Below are positions 41,982-53,742 of a DNA stretch of 64,000 nt, one piece after another. The translations under genes were made by a program, and so were the position numbers. The stretch covers positions 12,358,835 to 12,422,834 of the forward strand of contig NC_134018.1 in NCBI RefSeq assembly GCF_040712315.1. The letters run 5' to 3'. How positions within the stretch are numbered: position 1 is the stretch's first letter; each line of letters opens with the position of its first letter. The notes under the pieces were generated by a model. The model worked only from the letters and a program-made list of their open reading frames with translations. It was not told where the DNA came from and did not search any database. This stretch comes from Castanea sativa (Eukaryota > Streptophyta > Magnoliopsida > Fagales > Fagaceae).

Positions 41982-42454
41982 AAAGATTAAAATGAAACTT
42001 ATGAAATATAAGAACTAAAATAAAAATGGCCTATAAATATAGGGATAAAAAATATATTTTTGTTATATTATCAAATATAAATAACTTCCTGAAATATTAG
42101 ATTAAGGGTTTTCTAAAATCATTTTTATAGTTCTTTGAGTTTTTTTTTTTTTTTTCCTAAAGAGTAAATAAACTTTTAAATAAAATATCTCTCTTCTTTG
42201 TATGATAGTTAAAATGGAATACAAATATATTTTCTTTTTTTATGAGAATATTGTAACTTTATTGAAACGAAGATAAAACCAATACATCATGAGCCAAAGC
42301 AGACTCAACTATACTTAGATTTTCCTATACTTTTTGGAGGGGCTCATCAAGCGCTTTCTCCAACTTGCTCGTGGGTTGGCCCAATTTATTCTTATCTATA
42401 TTCCTCAACTGGTACACTGAGCTAGTATATGAGCCGGGAGATTGCCCTGTCGCT

Positions 42455-42799
42455 TTACATGAGAGAATTGTACTTGTTTAAAATCTTGTAGTTTTTGGTG
42501 AATACCATCAAAGATGGTGGCAATACCGACTGGTGGTTCACTAGACCCCAATAATGTAGAAATGAAATTTGAGAATCACTCTCCATAACCACGTCACGAA
42601 CGCCCACGTCCCATGCAAACATAATACCCTCCTCCATGGCTTTAGTTTCAGTTTCAAGTGGACCCAAAGGAGCAAAAAGTCTTTTACTTAGTGCCACCTC
42701 CACACAACCTACAAAATCACGAATAAGAACACAAACCCCCACTATCTGAGATTGGGCAAAGGTCACCCCATCCCCATTAACTTTGAACCAATGATCCAT
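42455..42799 (-). pseudogene. LINE RNase H domain fragment
   Basis: Contains FKVNGDGVTFAQ (expected KINVDGA, the catalytic Asp kept), GVCVLIRDFVGCVEVALS, ETETKAMEEGI (catalytic Glu) and VVMESDSQ (catalytic Asp). The C-terminus is truncated relative to the family. Confidence 0.82.
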
Positions 42800-43230
42800 C
42801 GTTGGCTACCACTCATAGTGTCATCATAAGCAGGCCGGTTTAATTTAAAGTTCGCTATTTGGAACTTATCCAGTAAATGGTGAGCCTTCTGCAAAATGGC
42901 CGAGGCTTGAGATCGCACCTTACCAATCCCCACTTCATTCATACTGAACCACAAGCACCAAGCCACTGTACAAATCAACCCCAGCAATTCCTCATCTACT
43001 TGCTGCCAAAACTTAAGGTGCCACAAGAAATCTTGAAACTCAAGAAAAACATCACCATCCAAGTAGAAAGAAATTCCAGAAAGCGTCCATACTTCTCGAG
43101 CTATAGCACAATTCCAAACAACATGCCCACTACTCTTAGCTGCATCTCCACAAGCTTCACAAATAGGAGAGTTGATAACATTCCTTTGATATAGGTTTGC
43201 TTTGGTGGGCGGAATATTCCTACTTGCCAT
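42763..43230 (-). pseudogene. LINE RT-associated zinc-binding region
   Basis: Contains IPPTKANLYQRNV, CEACGDAAKSSGHVVWNC and the downstream CLWFSMNE block, typical of the zf-RVT region after plant L1 reverse transcriptases. The Cys/His ligands C-x2-C..H-x4-C are preserved. Confidence 0.82.
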
Positions 43231-44307
43231 CCGTGCAAAAGATTTTATTTATTAGGAATATTGAGTCTCCAAATTAATGTCCAAAACAGCTTGCTCTTTT
43301 GTGTGTTGGAAGCTTAGCTATCTATGGCATTGGCAGATAAATATCTTACTAGTTTATAGGTACTTTTGACTGAGAACATGCCCTTGGGTGTGTAAGCCCA
43401 CACCAATCGGTACTTGGGGAGTCTTGAACTTAAAGGTATGCTTAGTGTGGCCTCAGCATCATGTGGGGTGAAAAATTGTTAAATCATGTCCCTTCTCCAA
43501 GCTGTGGTGTATGGGTCGATGAACAAAGAGAGCTTTGCATCATCTGGGATAGCAACAAGTCTGGAGGTAAGGCGAAAAGTAGAGGGTTGGTTCAACCATT
43601 TGTCATTGCAAACATTGATGGACTGGCCATTGCCTACCTGCCAATGAGTACCTTGTTGAACCGCTAATTATGTTGTCATAATGTTACGCCAAGCATATGA
43701 TGGGTTGTTCCCTAATATAGCTAAGAGAAAATCACCATTGGGAAATAATGAGCCTTGAGTACTCTAAGGACTAGTGAATCTGTACATGTCTGTAACCGCC
43801 AACCTTATTTTGCCAATAACGCAAGATTGAAAGCTTTGAGATCTCAAAAACCTAGTCCCCCCTCATTTTTGGGAGTGCACATTTTGTCCCAACTCAGCCC
43901 AACCATCTTATTTTTCTCATTAGATTAACCCCATGAAAAATTACAGACCAAACTTGTCATCTCATCACAAATTACATTAGGAAGCTTAAACACACTCATA
44001 GTATACATTGGGATTGCTTGTGCAACTGTCTTGATAAGAATCTCCTTCCCAGCATTATATAGCAATTTCTCCTTCCACCCTAATAGTTAATTATTCAATT
44101 GTTCTTATGGGAAGTATTGCGCTTATTTTTACCCACTAAAGAAGGAAGGCCAAGGTACTTTTCGTGCTCCTTAATTATCTCTGCTCCAAAGCGATTCTTT
44201 TTATCATCTTGGACGTCCTGGGGAGTGTTTCGACTGAAGTAGAGGGATGTCTTCTCACGATTCATATGTAAGATAGAAATTAGATTGGAACACTCGTCTA
44301 TTGTAGC

Positions 44308-45395
44308 TTAACAAAAAATCAAACTATCATCTACAAAGAAGAGGTGAGAGATATTTAAGTCTCTTGCACACGTTGCAACTCCCTTAAGCACTCCCTGCTC
44401 GGCTGACCTACGAAGAAGTGCTGACAAACCTTCGAAATACAATAAAAACAAATATGGGGACAAGGGATCCCTTTGGCATAAGCCCCTAATAGGGGTAATA
44501 TTGCCTCTAGGATTTCCATTAATTTTTACAACATATGTTACAGACTGAACACATCTTATCATAATTTCAACCCAATGTGTATGAAAGCCCATCTTCAGCA
44601 TAATTTTTTCCACACACCCCCATTCAACCTCTATCATAGACCTTACTCATATCAAGTTTGAGAGTCATCTCCCCCACCTTTCCACTTTTTTTTTGGGGGG
44701 GCTAATATAGTGCATTGTTTCAAAAGCAACCAGGACATTGTCAATGATAAGGTGATTATTCATAAAAGCACTTTGATTTTCACTGATGATTTTTAGGAAT
44801 AAGAGTTTCAACCTATTAGCCAGAACCTTTGAAGCAAGCCTGGAGACCACATTACTAAGGCTAATGGGTCTATAATGAGTAATTTTGGTTAGGTTTTTAA
44901 TTTTGGGAATGAAGATAATTTGGGTTTCATTGAATTTTGGGGGTATAATATCATGATTAAGGAAATCAAGAACAGTATGTGTAACACAATTACCTATTAT
45001 TGACCAATAATGTTGATAAAAAAGATGAGGTATACTATCAGGAACAGAAGTTTCTTTGGGTGCATTTGTTTAAAAGCTTTTGTTACTTCTTCAGCTCTAA
45101 ACTCCATAAGAAGAGCCCTATTCATTGATCTAGACACCACGGGTTGGATAGCTTCCACCACTTCAATTGCATCTGTGGGTATATTATACTTGAATATTGA
45201 GTTGAAATAATCCAATGCAATGCGTTCCTTAGCCTCATCACTTTCCTGCCAAGACCTATCTTCATCACACGACCCCTGAATCGCGTTTCTTTGGAACCGG
45301 TGAGATGCTTTAGCGTAAAAAAATTCTGGTATTTCAATCCCCACTAACCAACCATGTATTTCGAGATCTTTGCCTCCACATTGTACTCTCAGCAT
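44308..45395 (-). pseudogene. LINE reverse transcriptase fragments
   Basis: Broken in several frames. 45395-44997 covers the linker with FKQMHPKK. 44850-44665 has VSRLASKVLANRLK and NQSAFM. 44637-44308 has PIRGLCQRDPLSPYLFLLYF and the catalytic FFVDDSLIFC. The expected GRLITDN and FADD are changed to HLIIDN and FVDD; FVDD may still be a valid variant. Confidence 0.85.
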
Positions 45396-45779
45396 CTAAC
45401 CGTAGATTAAGGTTTTTTCGAGTCTCCCTAATCTCCTCATCAATCGTTCTAGATGTCACCTGCTTCTCCAAACATTGAAATCATCACTATAGTTCTGCTA
45501 TTTTCCTCCCCACATGGCCGAACTCCACCTTATTCCAAACTCTAAGGTTATCACAACAACTGTCAATACAGTTTGTGAATTGAGAACCACCAATTTTATT
45601 CAACCTTTCCTGCCCAGAATATGTCACTACCTAGTCACATCGAGGATTTTGTAACCACATCGCCTCAAAACGAAAAATTGTGTTGGTCACCCGTGGTTGT
45701 GCCCTTTCACTTTTTGTCAACTGGAGGAGTAACATAGAGTGATCTGAAGTTGAGGCTGATAAATGATAAACTGCAGCTT

Positions 45780-46375
45780 CTATCCATTAGTTACCAATGC
45801 CCTGTCCAACCGAATCTTTAACTTACCCTCTTCAGATTTATTTTTGAACCATGTAAATGGTGCACCATAGAAACCCATATTGAGAAAGCCACATAAATTA
45901 ATGACACTACGTAACAGGTCCATTTGTTTGAATGATCGTACATTTCCTCTCTCCTTCTCCGATGCTCTTGTGATTTCATTGAACTCACCAAGACAAAGCC
46001 ACAAAAGTTGATTGATTTGGCTAAGCGATTCCAACAAAACCCATGTTTCCTCCCTTTTACTGGTGTTTGGATGTCCATAAAATCCAGTTAATCGCCACTC
46101 GTCTCCATTGTTTTCATAGTCCACCAAAGCATCTATATACCAACGAGAACACATAAGTACATTTACTAATGTCTCTGGTTTCCATAGTAAGGCAAGACCC
46201 CCACTGTTACCATCACTCGATACAACCATACCATGTGAATAACCTAACTCATGCTTTAACCTATTCATAATGTCACAATGAAGTTTAGTCTCTATAAGGA
46301 AGACAAACTTGGGATCTTTGGCCCTCAAGACCTTCTTGAGAGCTTGAAATGTTTGTTTGTTCCCAAGGCCCCATT
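45780..46375 (-). pseudogene. LINE endonuclease domain fragment
   Basis: An APE-like endonuclease/exonuclease/phosphatase domain. It shows LRAKDPKFVFLIETKL (catalytic Glu block), GGLALLW, WRLTGFYGHPNTSKR and LCLGEFNEI. The expected GDFNEI is changed to GEFNEI, so a key residue is altered. TWF and the RLDRALV end are kept. Confidence 0.82.
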
Positions 46376-46803
46376 AATTCCAACTTAAAGTACTCATTAA
46401 TCTGACCTAATACTATAGCTTCCTTTTCCAATTTTTGCTTCTTGCTATTTTCAATCTCCAATCTAGCCCGATCCTTCTTATCCCTATCCTTTCTTTTCAT
46501 CCCTAAAGGTTCTAAAAGTATGTCAGTTGTATCCATCATGGTATGTACTAGTAACTTCTTCCAATTACACTGCCTAAGGTCCAAAAGTTCTTTATCCTTT
46601 TGACCCACAAGATTCTCTTTGCTTCCTCCATGCACATTGTCACACACAAAATCTGCATTGGTAATATGTACACAACCATGTTCCTTTGTTGAAAAACTAG
46701 TCACTATCTCTGCCCCCAAACTTAGGTTGTCCTTATTCAAAAGTATTGGGTGAACTTCCTGCCCATTTGGAGCAACTACATCACCCTTCTCCATATTAAC
46801 CAA
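46285..46803 (-). pseudogene. LINE ORF1 tail / inter-ORF fragment
   Basis: A 172-codon open frame, Lys/Glu-rich (KRKDRDKKDRARLE), lying between the ORF1 domain and the endonuclease. It fits the variable C-terminal part of L1 ORF1. No catalytic motif is present. Confidence 0.55.
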
Positions 46804-47481
46804 TCACAATTCCCCATTATCGTCCATGTCCTGATCTCCCACCTTAGGATTCAGCTCCACATTGGCAGGGAATTTATTCAATGCTTGATCAATTTCCTAT
46901 AGGTGATGAAGAACAGGGTTAGAAAAAATTTCCTTTTCAGTGGGGACTTGTCGTGAGTTAGTATCTTTCACAGTGTTCAAGTTATCATTAGCCACACCAC
47001 CATGGCTTCTCATCTCATCATTGTCACCTTACGCAATTATTGGAGTGAGCAGCAACCGTGTGTTGCTCATTGTTCTAGTACTATTCTCATTATTAACTCG
47101 ATTTTCCTCATGTGACATAGTTGGCTAAGACCGTTGAAATTTTGCCATAGAAGCACAGAATCGGGCACCATATTGTTGGTCTTCCTTTCGTAGAGTCCCA
47201 TTACTATTCAACTAAAGCTTACAGTCTCTTTCATCATGGTTTAAAACACCACACCAATAGCAAAATATTGGAAACCTTTCATATTAAAAGGATACCCAAT
47301 GAGGAGTTTGTCCATCGTCGTTCACCATTCGACCCCTACAAAGTGGCTGAGTTATATCAATATTGACTCAAATTCGCATTCACTGCCCTCGACAATCCCC
47401 TGTTTTTGCCTCGTCTACACACTCCACCGTCCCTAGTGTACGACCTATTTCATGAGCATTCTATTTACTCATCCTCCGTAA

Positions 47482-47800
47482 CTACAACCCATGAACTTGA
47501 ATCCAAAAAGAAGCATTGTTGAAAGTAGTGTCATCCACTGTTGCTGCTTCTCCTGGTTTGTACAGCCCAATTAAGTATTTGTCAAAGAACCACGGTCCTT
47601 GCATGAGGATACGATTAACATCAGCGACATCTTCGAAAAGAATTAATATCGTACTGGCTTCAAGATCACGGATTTCAAATAAACCCCCCAACTCTCCACG
47701 TACTTCTCAAGGTTCATTTAATGGCTTCCATGTTTGTTCTACGCTTGGTAAAGAACTTTGCAACCAAGGTTCTTGTGATATTGATCTCGTCCGTCGATAG
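47482..47800 (-). pseudogene. LINE ORF1 fragment (DUF4283-like)
   Basis: Translation contains LILFEDVADVNRILMQGPWF followed by DKYLIGLYKPGE and a Trp-Ile-Gln-Val-His-Gly motif, the usual form of the DUF4283 nucleic-acid-binding domain in plant L1 ORF1 proteins. Upstream and downstream frames are broken. A Cys/His zinc-knuckle-like relic follows near 47250. Confidence 0.75.
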
Positions 47801-47880
47801 TTCCACAGTTTCACTCTCCTTTGTATTAAGGGATAGTCTTGCCCAACGTCCCGTGATGTCCTCCATCATGTGATCTCAAC

Positions 47881-48298
47881 GTAGCAGAAACTATTTCACC
47901 AGATGGCTCTCAACGTACTAGACGTTGTTTCACCAGAGGGAAAAGAACGGCCTATCAGAGATAGGTGAGAGAGTTCCACCGACTGAGCGTTTCTCAAGAG
48001 CAAACTTGGTGTTTTTCTTCAAACTTTACCAATCATAACTTGTCATGTATTATTTTTACTTTTCTTCTAAATAAATAAAGTTTAAAATGGTAAAAAAAAA
48101 AAAAAAAAACAGTAGACACACAACATGTCACAAATCACAATTGGTGGAACATAAAGTAAAACATAAGAAGTGATATAGAGCCTACAAAAGCAGACGCCAA
48201 AAGTTGAAATTCTATAAAATAAAAAAAAGTATAGCTCTCAGTTAAAAACTGTGGTAATTATACTGCTTTCTTGAATCTTCATAAGCACTTTTATCATA
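47881..48298. other. LINE 5' flank and intergenic DNA
   Basis: Possible LINE 5' untranslated remnant up to about 48010 (ACTAGACGTTGTTTCACCAG occurs near 47929 and, imperfectly, near 47885). A poly-A tract is at 48091-48108. No gene was seen. Confidence 0.4.
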
Positions 48299-48682
48299 GA
48301 ACAAAGTTTAGCTACAAAATTGGTTGTAGTTTTATGCAACAACCATATTCAATATCTTTTTATTGGAGATGAAGTTTGACAAATCCACCATTGGATTACA
48401 TCTTCTTTTTATACTCTCCATGCTTGCAAAATTTCTAGAAAATTATGTCATCAATAAATTTTTTAAATTGCAATTTCTGTAGTTTAAAATTATGCATAAA
48501 ATATAAGTTTATAAATTATATAGTAAATGATATTTGATTGATACAAAATTTGACATGTATATTAAAAGTGTAAAGAATATACAAATCAACGATTAGAATT
48601 TTAAAACATATATTAATATTTATTTTATTGAGTAAGGTTGTAACTTTAAGTTACAACCAATTTTGTAGTTAAACTTTGTCCT
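48299..48682. mobile_element. MITE with ~30-bp terminal inverted repeats
   Basis: The left end ACAAAGTTTAGCTACAAAAT pairs with the right end, which on the other strand reads ACAAAGTTTAACTACAAAAT, and pairing continues through TGGTTGTA. An imperfect 10-bp duplication (TTTTATCATA versus CTTTATTATA) flanks it, suggesting a Mutator-like origin. The interior resembles 50690-51030 (TTTGACAAATCCAC and CATGCTTGCAAAATTT both recur, with changes). Confidence 0.65.
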
Positions 48683-48736
48683 TTATTATAATAAAAAAGT
48701 TTTTATTTCTATGCACCAGCCAAAAATAATAATTGA

Positions 48737-48945
48737 GCGTGTGTTTGGATGATAATGAAAAATCTAAATTATTTCACTATTCAGCTTATTTTTGTTACTA
48801 TTCATGGGCTCCACTGCACTTTTTGGCACTATTCATGAGCCCACTATACTATTTCAAGTAACTTTTACTTTTATCTACAATACTTTCAACAATAATTTTT
48901 CAATTTCAACATAATAAGCGGTATTCAAATACACTCTGAGTTAGT
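48737..48945. mobile_element. Candidate MITE with GTGTTTGGAT-type ends
   Basis: The left side GAGCGTGTGTTTGGATGATA and the right side TTCAAATACACTCTGAG are loosely inverted and resemble the ends of the 16966 element. It contains two copies of ACTATTCATG. The TSD is unclear. Confidence 0.4.
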
Positions 48946-50177
48946 GTGGCCAAAATAATCATATTATGCCTTTCCGATAGTGTTGTATCCTTTTGAAAAT
49001 ATCAAAAACGTATGGACCCTTTTTAAATAAGGTGGGATAATTGCCCATAAGATGGAGATGGAGATGGAGATATGATGATCCTATCTTGTAGTCTTGTTGT
49101 GTTATGTCTCCTTCGGGTTAATGGTAGCATTAACTAAACCGAAAAATAAATAAATCTTTTTCTTTTTTTGAGAAAGAGACCCAACACCACTCATTAATAA
49201 ATGAATAAACTCATGTCGGCTAAAATGGGCATTTGCCCCTTTCACCCAAAACAAGTAGCAAAATGTCTCTGTTCTGAAACTATTTGGCCACCCATGTCTG
49301 ACTTGTCCCTTTCTTACATTTGGGTGGATTATCAAAGTACAAATATTTTTCCCCTTATAAAATAGAAAAAATACTAACTTTTAAAATAAAATAAAAAAAG
49401 TATAACTCACTCATAAATATCTTGATTCTTGAATGAACTTTGTGGCTAATATTAGAAAAAGAAAAAGAATTGAAGGGGACACTAATGAGTACAAAATGGA
49501 ATTTCAACAGAAATATTCCTTTGATATTTGGCGGAAAGTTTGCTTGTATTATTGTTAGCTACAAACTCTCATAGGCAAATAAGAAATATCATCTTATTGC
49601 CAGGACCAAAAAATTAAGAGTTACCATATCATGTACACACTAGCTTTTATTCCATGTATTGCACAAGGTTTTTTTTTTTTTAATAATTATCTTCTTATTA
49701 GTATTAATATAATTTTTAGAATTCAAGACTTAGTAACAGCATTTTTCAATCAACATTTCTTCCAAATTTTATGTTAATAATGTTGGGCCACAGCTGACAG
49801 CCACAGGTTAGTCTTACATGAATTAAAAAAATCCAACAAATATTTGTAACCAATCTTAAAAATAAATAATAAATAATAAATAAAAAACAACTAACATTGA
49901 CAAGTCTGCAATATTTCAAATCAATAATAAAAAGAATCATCTAAACACAATAACACAAACTTTTACATAGAAAACATTTTCAACTTGAAGTGAAAAAACT
50001 CCAAGCAAATATATTATAATAAAATCATGAGTTTCAGTATCTTCTTAACTTTTATGCCTAAAACTCTACTTCACAACAAATACAATAGTATATATCACAT
50101 ATCGACACAAACATTTTTTGCCTAGCAAAGAAGGCAGCACGTCCAAGCAATACAAAGAGAGACTTATGAAGTTTGAG
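48946..50177. other. AT-rich intergenic DNA
   Basis: No gene was seen. GGAGAT is repeated near 49051-49071, and poly-T runs and an AAATAAT run near 49858 are present. Confidence 0.45.
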
Positions 50178-50395
50178 TCTTTTCAACAGAGAGGCGATGG
50201 AAAACCTGCAAATGTATTACCATGGTTGTCTCACAAGACACAACTTTATTGCTCTGAGATCACACTTGTTACCAACCAGGAGTTTGTTCACAATTTCACT
50301 TCCATTGCGTTCAATTTCATTCAACCATTGCTGAAGCTTCCTTATATAGTTATATGTGACATCATAAACAACCTGCCCAGAAAAGCCCCCAGCTT
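50178..50395 (-). pseudogene. Rab GTPase (RABD/Rab1-like) gene fragment
   Basis: On - the frame starting near 50372 reads [20 protein letters not shown] and then [19 protein letters not shown]. This is the switch-to-G4 region of a Rab1/RABD GTPase, with the guanine-specificity motif GNKCDL intact. After it the frame is lost by a small deletion: in a shifted frame NKVVS.ET follows, as in RABD. The N-terminal half (P-loop, switch I and II) and the prenylated C-terminus are absent. GGGCAG just upstream resembles an acceptor site, so it may derive from an intron-containing copy. It is a relic, not a functional gene. Confidence 0.75.
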
Positions 50396-52842
50396 GAGAT
50401 TGATTTCTCTATACTCTATAGGGAAGCTATAAATAATGTAGCTATCCAGATAGGAGAGTTTGCAAGTGATTAGTGATATAATGTGTAATTATGATGTACG
50501 TATTTCCTTTTAGGACAAATTATCATTGTTCAAAGGACACTAAAAACCTTTCATTCGCATAAATAAGTACATGTTTGCTATCAAATTGTTTGAAAAACCA
50601 TAATAATAACAGAAGTTCTCAAAAGAATATATACAATATAGGTTGGATTCAAGTTACATTTTGTGTAAATTTTGATAATTTTACATTTCTCAAGATCTTT
50701 GATTGAATGCATATTTTGACAAATCCACATTTGAATTATATTTTCTCCATGTACCCTCAATGCTTGTAAAATTTCATATTCATCAAGGATCAATAACTAT
50801 CTCACCTACAGAAAGTTAATTTAAATTTCAAGCTTTTTATACTTTACAAATTATATACAATATATGAGGTTATTGATACATGGTAAATAACATCCAATCA
50901 ACACAAAAATTTAATGTGTGTGTGTTAAAAATAAGAAAAGTATATAATTCATCTATAGGATTTTAAAATATTAATCAAATAAAAAATTATAGAGACTATA
51001 ACTTGATAATGTTCCTCCCTTTGGCTATGTCACATTCAAAAGGTCTTAGGAGAAAACAGGGGATTTCTTTTTAAGGAAAAGCTCATCAACATCCAATTTT
51101 TTGTTTATGATATGTTGACATATCAGTATGAAAAATCAGCAATTACACAATAATATTTTGATTTTTCATTATAAAGAAAAAATTAATTAACTCTATGTAA
51201 TAATCAGATCATTTGAGTCTTATTTTTTGAGTTGTTAGCCTACAAGTATGTAAATGCACTCATAACAAAAAGTGTTATATTTGCAATATTTTCATAACAA
51301 AATTTAGAAGATAGGTTGATACTAATTATAATTTATACCTGTTACTGAAATTAATTTTTTGTTCACTAATAATAATTTATCATTTAAAATTTATTAAGAA
51401 AATGTTGTAAATGTATCAATTCTCATTTACACCCAAACAAGTTTTTTTTTTTTTCCTTCCATTTTTTAATTAATAAAGCATAGCTCAGGCTAGCAACAGA
51501 TAAGAACAAAAAGACATTAATTTTGTAATTTCAACCTCAAGCCCAGCCAGATTCTCGGGAAAACAAAAGCCCAGCCAATACCACCATAAGACTAGATCCG
51601 TGACGTATAGATTTTTTTTTTCCCCTAAGTCAACTCATGAGCTCTTGGCCCAATTGGTTACAACTTCTTCATAGCCCACTAAAAGGGCCTTTTACACTAA
51701 TTTTAATCTTCTTTAGAAAGCGTTTCTTCTTCTAAGGAGAAAGTATATTACCACAATTAATTTCAAACTTATTCTGCTAAGGAGAAAATCTGTTTTACTA
51801 CAATTTTTTTATATGGTGACCTGTTAGTGGTAGAATCATGAACCTATTATATTATCTTTACTACTTATCACATAGGCAAATTGTAGTAAAGGTAGTGGAA
51901 GTTGTTGTGGTACTAGACTTATTTTCTTTTAAAACGACATTAAAACTGAGTAAGATGGCGTGTCATATTGAAGATATGGGCCATATGGCACAATCTTATT
52001 AGTCTTGGAGTGTCAACCTTGTATTTCGAAACTACTTAATAATTTCTCTTGTTGTAGTAGATCATAATTAATTAAAGAGTTATTTAAGGTGTATCCATAT
52101 AATAATTATACAATTATTACGAAACAAATACCAAGGAATTATTTTGTTATTAGGATCATATCATAAGGTAAGGGATACCTTTCAAAATTCAAATTTGAAA
52201 ACAAACAAATTTTCCTCAAAAAGAAATTGAAAACAAAAAATTAATTAGCAATTACAAGTCTCTCATAAATAAATAAAAAAATCAAATAATCAAATTAGAT
52301 GCGGAAAATCACAAATTAAATCAAATTTGAAATTTCCCTACTTATGAAAACTACTTTATTCATAGAGTCTAATTAATTTAATTCAAATCATTTTTATTTA
52401 CTCCAAATGCCAGATCATCCATAAAGAAAAGAAAATATATTCAAACTCTAAGAAATTGATCTAAGCCGACTAAAGAAAGGACCATTGATTAATTTAAATT
52501 AGCCTTATCATAGAGCTCCATAATAAATTTAAATTAAACTAATGTAAGCATGCATATGCATGAAATGCGTACGCCAACCATGCTTGAGGCATGCATACTC
52601 ACCCTCATTTAAAAATAGTCATTCTTCCTTTTAGAATTGAGTTCTCTTTCCCTCAAAAAAAGAAAGAAAGAATTGAGTTCTCTTGAGTATGGTTGTTTTT
52701 TTTAAGCTCGAAAAGAGGAAGTTGATAGTGTAAGAATTATCACATTACCCATTCCTCACGAAATATTTGAAGCTTGAAAGTTTCAAAGGAATTCATGAAA
52801 GTAGCCATAAGATGAGTTATCTAGCCACCCAAAATTATGGAT
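50396..52842. other. AT-rich intergenic DNA
   Basis: No gene was recognised. It contains a diverged relative of the 48299 MITE interior (about 50690-51030) and a palindromic GCATGCATATGCATG near 52548. Confidence 0.45.
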
Positions 52843-53088
52843 TCATTCAATTTCTTTAACTTGTTCCCATTCTTGTTTCAATTCTGACAGAATAGCCTTG
52901 TCTAGGAAATAGAGATTTTGAGAGTGAGCTTCTTCTTTGGGATCTTCTAAATTCATCGACTCCATGAGGTATGGATATATATTGGTTAGTTCTTGCATGG
53001 ACAACTTGATGTCCTGTTCCTGATGAGTGACGGGTAAAAGAATCTCATGTTGAGCATTGTTAAGGATAAGATCTAATTCATATCCAAT
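52843..53088 (-). pseudogene. Unidentified coding fragment cut by Copia LTR
   Basis: An 82-codon open frame on - with no good start near its upstream end. It is acidic and helix-prone, with segments ELDLILNNAQHEILLP, MESMNLEDPKEEAHSQNLYF and ELKQEWEQVKEIE before a TGA. The even, protein-like composition suggests real coding ancestry. It stops about 30 bases short of the Copia LTR, which may have separated it from its 5' part. The family is not recognised. Confidence 0.4.
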
Positions 53089-53116
53089 CTAGCTGTATAT
53101 TCAGCTGCATTACAGT

Positions 53117-53305
53117 TGTGATAGAATGGTCAAAATACGAAATACAAATTGTAATAACTCTAGATTGTGATAAGATAGAATAGAGTTATTTTGTATTTCA
53201 AACTCTTGTATCTGCAACAACTCCCTGTAACAATTCTAATATAAATGAAAGGCCTGTAATCGTATAAGGTTAGGCTGGAAAACAATTCTATTATCTGTGT
53301 TTACA
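53117..53305 (+). repeat. Copia LTR (5' LTR, short)
   Basis: A roughly 189-bp segment starting TTGTGATAGAATGG and ending GTGTTTACA, immediately followed by a primer-binding site. A TATA-like AATATAAATG lies at 53236. No matching 3' LTR was found in the window. Confidence 0.7.
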
Positions 53306-53316
53306 TGGTATCAGAG
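53306..53316 (+). other. tRNA-iMet primer-binding site
   Basis: TGGTATCAGAG directly after the LTR matches the complement of the 3' end of plant initiator methionine tRNA, the usual Copia primer. Confidence 0.85.
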
Positions 53317-53330
53317 GTAAAGTGTCTCAC

Positions 53331-53742
53331 GTCTTATTAAGTGGATTCATCATCCTCTTCGTCTTATTAATTGGCTTTATCATCCTCTTCAGCCTCTACC
53401 GCCCATACCACCATTACTCCCACCCCTCTCACTCCTCCTACCTCACTCACTATCATTCGTCATTTGATTACCCTCAAATTGACTCGCGATAATTTTCTAT
53501 TATGGAAGACACAAATTGTTCCTTATTTGAAAGGCTAGCACCTTTATGGCTAGATGTAACTGCACCTCCTCCACCTCAAATCATCACCTTTGTAGCAGCT
53601 GGAGGCACTCAGACTCTCCAAAATCCGGAATCAGCACTGGCATCTACAAGATGAGATGATTTTTAGTGCAATTATCTCTTCTCTATCCGATAAGACTCTT
53701 ACTCATGTGGTAAATGTACCACTTCTCGTGACATCTGGCATA
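53331..53742 (+). pseudogene. Copia gag N-terminal fragment, + strand arm
   Basis: Translation gives a Thr/Pro-rich leader, then LTIIRHLITLKLTRDNFLLW and KTQIVPYLKG, the start of Copia gag. Further on FSAIISSLSDKTLTHVV is followed, one frame over, by TTSRDIWH. The expected initiator is GTG (53341), and a 30-bp leader segment is tandemly duplicated (53331-53360, 53361-53390). Several frames are broken. Confidence 0.8.

Larger units (their letters stand above)
42240..47880 (-). mobile_element. Decayed LINE (L1-type) retrotransposon
   Basis: Reading on -, the domains come in canonical plant L1 order: a DUF4283-like ORF1 domain (about 47691-47482), an ORF1 tail, an apurinic-type endonuclease (46375-45780), reverse transcriptase pieces (about 45395-44308), a zinc-binding RT-associated region (about 43230) and RNase H (42799-42455). 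A T-rich run at 42232-42241 may mark the A-tail. Many frameshifts and stops break every domain, so it is inactive. Exact ends and TSD were not resolved. Confidence 0.88.

Noticed and set aside
42240..48100. Target-site duplication for the LINE
   Set aside because: TTAAAATGG-like words near 42210 and 48075 are similar, but the spacing to the element ends is poor and the sequence is AT-rich, so chance is likely.
50118..50432. 104-codon + strand frame
   Set aside because: The opposite strand carries a Rab GTPase relic, so this frame is its shadow.
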